From NCBI RefSeq assembly GCF_900094565.1, contig NZ_FMAF01000014.1, forward strand, positions 87,237-151,236: DNA of 64,000 bases, read 5' to 3'. This document shows positions 58,921 through 64,000 of this stretch, piece after piece (position 1 is the first letter of the stretch; each line of letters opens with the position of its first letter). The position numbers were made by a program, and so were the translations under genes. Origin of the DNA: Martinezella lusitana. Its GTDB lineage: Bacteria > Pseudomonadota > Alphaproteobacteria > Rhizobiales > Rhizobiaceae. The notes below the pieces were generated by a model that was not told the DNA's origin, searched no databases, and saw only the letters and a program-made list of their open reading frames with translations.

Positions 58921-59433
58921 CTCAATCTCCATAAAATGCGTCGATACCGGGCGGTCGCCTAAGCCGGCCCGCAAGTTCTCCGTCAACTCTCGCTTGCGCA
59001 AACCGATCCGTACCCAACACATCGATAACGACGGCGCCCGTCAAGTCTTGTATCGGGAATGATGCGGAGCAATACACAGCCGCGCTTTGGGATTGAAGGA
59101 AATCGCGTTGAACAGCCTGTACGAATAGTCGAAATGCCTCGTTCTGCGTCAATCTGCCCTCTTTGTGGCGGTGCCCTGCGACATCCTGCGCTTTTGTGCA
59201 GTGCAAAAAATGCACTAGTACTATTTCGCGAACAACTTGCCATGGCAGCAACCCATCGGCGAGCCGGCGTCGCTATTCTGGCGCTGACAAGGAGCGGAAA
59301 GCCAGTCATATTAGTTGGGCTACGATATCATCGGTTGCAGCAAGTGTGTTCCGGGTTCGGCGATTGGCCCTTCTTGAGGGCATGGAATTGGAAAGGGCAG
59401 GCTAGCGTGAGTGTTTCCTCTACCGGCGATGGA
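58921..59433. promoter_or_regulatory. Long divergent control region between usp and cydD
   Basis: About 510 bases with no convincing gene. The cydD frame stays open upstream, but its translation there is unlike ABC proteins and has no usable start. I looked for the TTGA(C/T)-N4-(G/A)TCAA FNR/FixK box expected near such genes and did not find a clear one. The most structured element is the dyad at 59200-59216. Confidence 0.5.
59200..59216. promoter_or_regulatory. Palindrome upstream of cydD
   Basis: AGTGCA-AAAAA-TGCACT: 6-base arms around an A5 spacer, about 220 bases before the cydD start. A CTAGTACTA dyad follows directly at 59215-59223. Possible operator of the regulator that controls the cyd genes and/or usp. 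The binding protein is unknown. Confidence 0.4.
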
Positions 59434-61158
59434 ATGTTGGAAAGACGAGAGGCTGGTGGCCCAAGCATGTCTGCAAGCGCCGATGCTCGTGGTGCAGCCG
59501 CCCGCCGGTCCGCGGAACGGCTCGCCGGTTTGGGCTTTGCGTCGGCTTTGCTCTGCTTATCTTCTCTGGTGTGGATAGGGCAGGCCGCCATGCTCGCCGT
59601 TGGCGTGGGAGCGATCAGCGAAGGTGGTGGGGTGTCGGATCTGACGATACCCGCTGCCATCGTCTTGGGCCTTGGCATCCTGCGTGCCGCCCTGGATGCG
59701 GCTGGCGGGCGGCTGGCTTTCCAGGCGGCACGCCGGGAGCTGACCGCGCATCGTTCGGCTGCAACGGCAGCACTCGCACTCCGCTCGCCCCTGGATAGCG
59801 CCAGGCCCGCATCCGGTCTGGCGGCGAGCATGCTGGGTGAGCAGGCCGAAGCGATTGTTCCTTATCTCCAGCGATTTCGTCCCGCACGCTTGAAGGCAAG
59901 CGTGGTGCCGCTCGTCATGTTCGTCTGCATCCTGCCGATTTCCTGGGTAGCGGCCGTGATCCTCGCTCTCTGCGCACCGCTGATCCCGATCTTCATGGCG
60001 TTGATCGGCTGGCGTGCCAAAGCCGCCAGCGAGAAACAGCTCGCCGAGACCGGCGGCATCAACGCTTTTCTGCTCGACCGGCTGCGCGGACTTGCCACCA
60101 TTCGCGCTCTCGGTGCTGTCGATGCGACGGCGCTGCGATTGCGTGGGGACGCGGAGTCGTTGCGGGTTCGCACCATGGCGGTGTTGAGAATCGCCTTCCT
60201 GTCGTCGGCGGTATTGGAATTTTTCTCCGCTCTCGGCGTTGCAGCGATGGCCGTCTATGTCGGCTTCAGCCTACTCGGCTCGATCGACATCGGCACTTGG
60301 GATGGTCGCCTGACATTGACGCAGGGGCTCTTCATTCTTCTGCTCGCACCCGCCTTCTTCGAGCCGTTGCGTGAATTGTCGGCAGTCTGGCACGACCGGG
60401 CAGCCGGAGAAGCGGCCCTTGCGGCGCTGAAGGATCTGGCATCGTCGCAACAAACGATTCTCGGCGGCAGCGATGCGAAGCCGTGCATATCCACCGGCCC
60501 TGCCTCGGTCGAGATCCAAGGTCTGGTCTTCCGCCATGGTGCGGAGCGGAGGGCTGTCATCGATCATTTCGATCTCTCCGTCGCTCCAGGCGAACATATC
60601 GCTCTATGGGGCGCCAGCGGCTCCGGCAAGACGACCATTCTGTCGCTGATTGCCGGCCTGGCGCCGCATGAAGCCGGCGTGATTCGTGTCGGCGGCATTC
60701 CGCTGCGGGATGATACGGCGGATGGCTTGCGCCGGCGAATGGCGTGGATCGGGCAGTCGCCTCATGTGTTCGCTGGTAGTGTCATAGGGAATATTGCGCT
60801 GGGACGAACCGGCATCGATGGTCATGCGGTTGCAAATGCCCTCCGGAATGTGGCGCTCGACGAGGTCTTTACTGCCGAGAGGGTTGCAGCGGTCGGAGAG
60901 GGCGGTCTCGGTCTTTCCGGCGGCGAGGCATTGAGGCTGGCGCTTGCCCGGATGATGGTCGGCGAACACGCCGACATCATCCTTGCCGACGAGCCGACTG
61001 CCCATCTCGATGCGCAAACGGCGGCTGCCGTGACGGATGCGCTGCTTGCGCTTGCCAAGGGCCGTGTGCTGATCGTCGCCACACATGATCCGGTGCTGGC
61101 AGGACGTCTCGGCCGTGTCGTTCGTCTGGAGGCACCGGCGCGGAGGGTGGCTGCATGA
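59434..61158 (+). CDS. cydD: CydD, ABC exporter subunit for cysteine/glutathione (cytochrome bd assembly)
   Basis: 574 residues from the ATG starting MLERREAGG, the first start close to where homology begins. The site is weak, and ATG 59467 or an upstream GTG are alternatives. An N-terminal six-helix exporter domain (LGFASALLCLSSLVWIGQAA) includes the CydD-like RPARLKASVVPLVMFVCILP. The ATPase has Walker A GASGSGKTT, signature LSGGEALRLALAR and Walker B ADIILADEPTAHLD. CydDC is now thought to handle cysteine/glutathione or heme for periplasmic redox balance, and is required for cytochrome bd. Overlaps cydC by 4 bases. Confidence 0.92.
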   Translation: MLERREAGGPSMSASADARGAAARRSAERLAGLGFASALLCLSSLVWIGQAAMLAVGVGAISEGGGVSDLTIPAAIVLGLGILRAALDAAGGRLAFQAARRELTAHRSAATAALALRSPLDSARPASGLAASMLGEQAEAIVPYLQRFRPARLKASVVPLVMFVCILPISWVAAVILALCAPLIPIFMALIGWRAKAASEKQLAETGGINAFLLDRLRGLATIRALGAVDATALRLRGDAESLRVRTMAVLRIAFLSSAVLEFFSALGVAAMAVYVGFSLLGSIDIGTWDGRLTLTQGLFILLLAPAFFEPLRELSAVWHDRAAGEAALAALKDLASSQQTILGGSDAKPCISTGPASVEIQGLVFRHGAERRAVIDHFDLSVAPGEHIALWGASGSGKTTILSLIAGLAPHEAGVIRVGGIPLRDDTADGLRRRMAWIGQSPHVFAGSVIGNIALGRTGIDGHAVANALRNVALDEVFTAERVAAVGEGGLGLSGGEALRLALARMMVGEHADIILADEPTAHLDAQTAAAVTDALLALAKGRVLIVATHDPVLAGRLGRVVRLEAPARRVAA

Positions 61159-62846
61159 GACGCTCTCTCTCTATCCTTCTTCCGGTCATCAGGCTGTTCT
61201 CGGTCGAGCGCGGCGCGAGCCTTGGTCTCGGCGCCGGCCTGTCGGCACTGGCAACGCTTGCCGGTACTGCGCTGCTCGGACTATCCGGCTGGTTCATCAC
61301 CGCCTCGGCCTTTGCCGGCCTGACGGTCACCAGCGCCATGGTCTTCGACGTCTTTGCGCCTTCCGCCGGCATACGCCTGCTTGCGATCGGCCGCACGGCG
61401 GCTCGCTATGGCGAGAGAATCGTGACGCATGATGCGACGCTCAAGGTGCTCGCAGCGCTGCGTGAGCGGCTGTTTCGCGGCTGGGCGCAGCCGGCTGCCG
61501 CCGCAGCGATGATGCGCCGGCCGGCAAAGCTGCTCTTCCGCTTGACGAACGATGTCGATGCGCTCGATTCGCTCTATCTGCGCGTGCTGGTGCCGGCCGG
61601 CGTTGCCGTCCTTGCCGCTTTCGCGGTCATGATCGCGCTCTGTTTCATCGATCCGCTGTTTGGTGGCCTGGCGGGACTGTGGCTTGTTGCCATCTGTCTT
61701 GGCCTTTCGCTCGCGGCGGGACAGTTTGCGTTGAAGCCGGGGCGGCGTCGCGTCCATGCCATGGAAGCCTTGCGCGCCCGGAGCATCGATCTCGTCGCCG
61801 GCCAGACGGACCTTGCAATGGTCGGGCGGTTGCAGGCGCAACGGGTGGCCATTGCCGTGGCCGATCAACGGCTGGCGCAGGCCGACGATGCCCTCAACCG
61901 GATCGACACCGCTGTCGCTGCAGGCTTTTCGCTGGCCTCCACATTACTTTTGACAGCAACGCTCCTGACCGTCGCCCTGCTTGCCAAGCAGGGAACGATT
62001 GGAACGCCTGCCGCCGCTTTCGCACTGCTGGTCGCTTTCGCCGCCACGGAGCCCTTTGCGGCCATGCGTCGTGGTGCCCTTGAACTCGGGCGGACGTTGC
62101 TTGCCGCCAAACGCATTGCGCCCCGGCTGGCGCCGGTTTCTGCTGCGCCGGGGATTATCGGGCCGGACGCGGAGCATGCCTTCCAGATGGCAGGTGTCGT
62201 CGTCGGGCATCAAGGCACGGCGCTGCCGGTCCTGCGCGATCTATCCCTGTCGCTGGCGGTCGGTGAACGGTTGGCCATCGTCGGCCCGAGCGGTGTCGGC
62301 AAGTCGACATTGCTGGCGCTGCTCGCAGGCGAGATCGCTGCAACCAATGGCACGGTTGCCTCTCTGCCGGCGGCGACGCTGACACAGCGCAGCGAGCTGT
62401 TTCAGGACACGGTGCGCGACAATCTGCGGCTGGCGGATCCGCATGCGGACGATAGCCGGCTGCGCCGCGCGCTCGCCACCGCCGGTTTGCTCGAGGATAT
62501 CGAAGCCTTGCCGCGCGGCCTTTCGAGCCGTCTCGGCGAAGGCGGCAGCGGCCTGTCCGGCGGACAATCGCGCCGGCTGGCGCTTGCAAGGCTTTTGTTG
62601 CGCGACACGCCCCTGTGGCTGCTCGATGAGCCGACGGAAGGCCTCGATGCCGGCACGGCTCGCGCGGTGCTTGTACGGCTGGTTTCGGCGGCCGCCGCGC
62701 GCAGCCTTGTCATTGCCACGCACATCCGCCGCGAGGCCGATATCGCCGATCGCATCGTGCTCCTGGACGGCGGTCGTATCGCCGCCACAGCGCTGCGCGG
62801 CACACCGGAATTCGACATGCTCCTCGACCGGCTCCGGCCGGACTGA
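61155..62846 (+). CDS. cydC: CydC, ABC exporter subunit for cysteine/glutathione (cytochrome bd assembly)
   Basis: 563 residues. A membrane domain with the CydC-type LGLSGWFITASAFAGL and VFAPSAGIRLLAIGRTAARYGER segments (the latter an inner coupling region), then an ATPase with Walker A GPSGVGKST, signature LSGGQSRRLALARL, and Walker B LWLLDEPTEGLD. It forms the heterodimer with CydD, translationally coupled through ATGA. cydA follows after 80 bases, the common alphaproteobacterial order cydDCAB. Confidence 0.93.
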   Translation: MRRSLSILLPVIRLFSVERGASLGLGAGLSALATLAGTALLGLSGWFITASAFAGLTVTSAMVFDVFAPSAGIRLLAIGRTAARYGERIVTHDATLKVLAALRERLFRGWAQPAAAAAMMRRPAKLLFRLTNDVDALDSLYLRVLVPAGVAVLAAFAVMIALCFIDPLFGGLAGLWLVAICLGLSLAAGQFALKPGRRRVHAMEALRARSIDLVAGQTDLAMVGRLQAQRVAIAVADQRLAQADDALNRIDTAVAAGFSLASTLLLTATLLTVALLAKQGTIGTPAAAFALLVAFAATEPFAAMRRGALELGRTLLAAKRIAPRLAPVSAAPGIIGPDAEHAFQMAGVVVGHQGTALPVLRDLSLSLAVGERLAIVGPSGVGKSTLLALLAGEIAATNGTVASLPAATLTQRSELFQDTVRDNLRLADPHADDSRLRRALATAGLLEDIEALPRGLSSRLGEGGSGLSGGQSRRLALARLLLRDTPLWLLDEPTEGLDAGTARAVLVRLVSAAAARSLVIATHIRREADIADRIVLLDGGRIAATALRGTPEFDMLLDRLRPD

Positions 62847-62926
62847 GGGGCAAAGTAGCATGCCCGCGGCGCGTCGGATGGCGCCGCATTCCTGTCAGAC
62901 ACACCGTAGGGGGTGGGAGAAAGACT

Positions 62927-64000
62927 ATGGAACTTGATATCGTGGCGCTATCGCGTCTGCAGTTTGCCATGACGGCGCTGTATCACTTCTTGTTCGTGCC
63001 GCTGACACTCGGCCTGTCCGTGCTGCTTGCCATCATGGAAACGACCTATGTCATGACCGGGCGGCAGATCTGGCGGCAGATGACGAAGTTCTGGGGGACG
63101 CTGTTCGGCATCAATTTCGTGCTCGGTGTCGCCACAGGCATCGTGATGGAATTCCAGTTCGGCATGAACTGGAGCTACTACAGCTATTATGTCGGCGATA
63201 TTTTCGGGGCACCGCTGGCGATCGAAGGCCTGATGGCCTTCTTCCTGGAGGCGACCTTTGTCGGCCTGTTCTTCTTCGGCTGGGACAAGCTGTCGAAGGT
63301 CGGCCATCTGGTGGCCACCTGGGCTGTCGCGCTCGGCTCGAACTTCTCGGCACTGTGGATCCTGATCGCCAATGGCTGGATGCAGAACCCTGTGGGGTCG
63401 GCGCTCAATCCGCAGACCATGCGCATGGAGATCACCAGCTTCTTCGATGTCGTCTTCAATCCGGTCGCCCAGGCGAAATTCGTCCACACCGTTTCGGCAG
63501 GCTACGTCTGTGCCTCGGTCTTCGTGCTTGGCGTCTCGGCCTGGTACATGCTGAAAGGCCGGCATATCGAGATCGCCAAGCGCTCGATGACGGTCGCGGC
63601 CTCCTTCGGTCTCGCCTCGGCACTGTCGGTCGTCGTCCTTGGCGACGAGAGCGGTTATCTGACGACCGAGCATCAGAAGATGAAGCTCGCGGCGATCGAG
63701 GGCATGTGGACGACCGAGCCGGCGCCGGCTGCCTTCACCGCCTTCGGCTTCCCGGACCAGGAAGCGCGCGAGACCCATTATGCCGTGCATATTCCCTGGG
63801 TCATGGGCCTGATCGGCACGCGGTCGCTGACGACGGAGATCTCCGGCATCGACACGCTCGAGAAGCAAGCGGAGACCCGCATCCGCGACGGCATCAAGGC
63901 CTATGACGCGCTGATGAAGATCCGCGCGGCAAAGCCGGTGGCCGCCGGTACGGCAGTACAGGACCCGGCCGCCGAGCAGGCACGTTCCTCCTTCGCGGAT
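62927..64000 (+). CDS. cydA: Cytochrome bd ubiquinol oxidase subunit I (3' truncated)
   Basis: The first 358 codons are present and the window ends inside the gene (E. coli CydA has 522 residues). It matches E. coli CydA closely: SRLQFAMTALYHFLFVPLTL with the heme b595 ligand His (H20), KFWGTLFGINFVLGVATG, GDIFGAPLAIEGLMAFFLE, and FVHTVSAGY with the heme b558 ligand His (H187). Q-loop residues KLAAIEGMW (Lys and Glu of the quinol site) are also present. The oxidase reduces O2 with high affinity using quinol and does not pump protons. The start has a GGGGGTGGGAGAAAG purine-rich site. cydB and cydX should lie beyond the window. Confidence 0.96.
   Translation, partial: MELDIVALSRLQFAMTALYHFLFVPLTLGLSVLLAIMETTYVMTGRQIWRQMTKFWGTLFGINFVLGVATGIVMEFQFGMNWSYYSYYVGDIFGAPLAIEGLMAFFLEATFVGLFFFGWDKLSKVGHLVATWAVALGSNFSALWILIANGWMQNPVGSALNPQTMRMEITSFFDVVFNPVAQAKFVHTVSAGYVCASVFVLGVSAWYMLKGRHIEIAKRSMTVAASFGLASALSVVVLGDESGYLTTEHQKMKLAAIEGMWTTEPAPAAFTAFGFPDQEARETHYAVHIPWVMGLIGTRSLTTEISGIDTLEKQAETRIRDGIKAYDALMKIRAAKPVAAGTAVQDPAAEQARSSFAD

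Noticed and set aside
59059..59433. N-terminal extension of the cydD frame (about 125 extra residues)
   Set aside because: The frame is open, but the translation has no similarity to ABC exporters and no good ribosome-binding site. CydD of normal length begins at about 59434. Base composition is that of a control region.
58921..59433. FNR/FixK box upstream of cydD or usp
   Set aside because: I searched for TTGA(C/T)-N4-(G/A)TCAA by eye and found only scattered half-sites without the right spacing.
1..64000. Mobile elements, CRISPR arrays, tRNA or rRNA genes
   Set aside because: No transposase or integrase, no regularly spaced direct repeats, and no tRNA-like or rRNA-like stretch was recognised. 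Gaps between genes are mostly short and accounted for.

Overview
The window is a GC-rich, densely coded stretch with the gene repertoire of a soil or plant-associated alphaproteobacterium of the Rhizobiaceae (Rhizobium/Agrobacterium type). The signs are many ABC uptake systems, each with its own regulator and catabolic enzymes, a lysine-degradation set typical of this group, several flavin monooxygenases, GGDEF proteins and a cydDC-cydA locus. The genus is an inference from gene content only. I saw no rRNA, tRNA, CRISPR array, transposase or phage gene. The window looks like accessory replicon or variable chromosome, not ribosomal or core-housekeeping DNA. The first gene (class II aldolase) and the last (cydA) are cut by the window edges.

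Layout. 1-9273: end of an aldolase gene, then a hemicellulose locus with an ArsR-type regulator, a GH51 arabinofuranosidase and a five-gene oligopeptide/oligosaccharide-type ABC importer. 9296-16294: lysine catabolism, with an Lrp regulator, a lysine 6-dehydrogenase/saccharopine-dehydrogenase-family enzyme, an aminotransferase, an antiquitin-type aldehyde dehydrogenase, the DUF1338 2-oxoadipate dioxygenase/decarboxylase (HglS) and a LysR regulator. Together these encode a route from lysine to D-2-hydroxyglutarate. 16421-21839: a SfnG/RutA-like flavin monooxygenase, an exported protein of unknown function, an MscS channel, a diguanylate cyclase with duplicated sensor domains, and MntR.

22102-35432 is a sulfur-scavenging island. 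Its left arm is a sulfonate-type ABC importer with an SsuD-like monooxygenase. Its right arm holds an MsnO8-type monooxygenase, an NtaA/SnaA/DszA-type monooxygenase, an M20 amidohydrolase, a GNAT acetyltransferase, a fused permease-ATPase, two paralogous amino-acid binding proteins and another monooxygenase. The right arm has the same parts list as the Bacillus ytmI/yxe operons, which salvage sulfur from S-modified cysteines by N-acetylation, flavin-dependent C-S cleavage and deacetylation.

35867-52649: a second GGDEF protein, then a LacI-controlled catabolic cluster. A DUF993 aldolase-fold gene is divergent from lacI, Gfo/Idh/MocA dehydrogenase, CoA-transferase, enoyl-CoA hydratase, aldehyde dehydrogenase, a sugar-type ABC importer, and a GMC oxidoreductase-SDR-GMC trio. 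Near-perfect palindromes in front of both arms tie them into one regulon. The substrate is not deducible and this is the best candidate for an undescribed pathway. 52723-64000: a Zn/Cd/Pb P-type ATPase with a His-rich region and a MerR-type promoter, a TetR-oxidoreductase pair, an ArsB/NhaD-like carrier, a universal stress protein, and cydDC followed by cydA (cytochrome bd oxidase).
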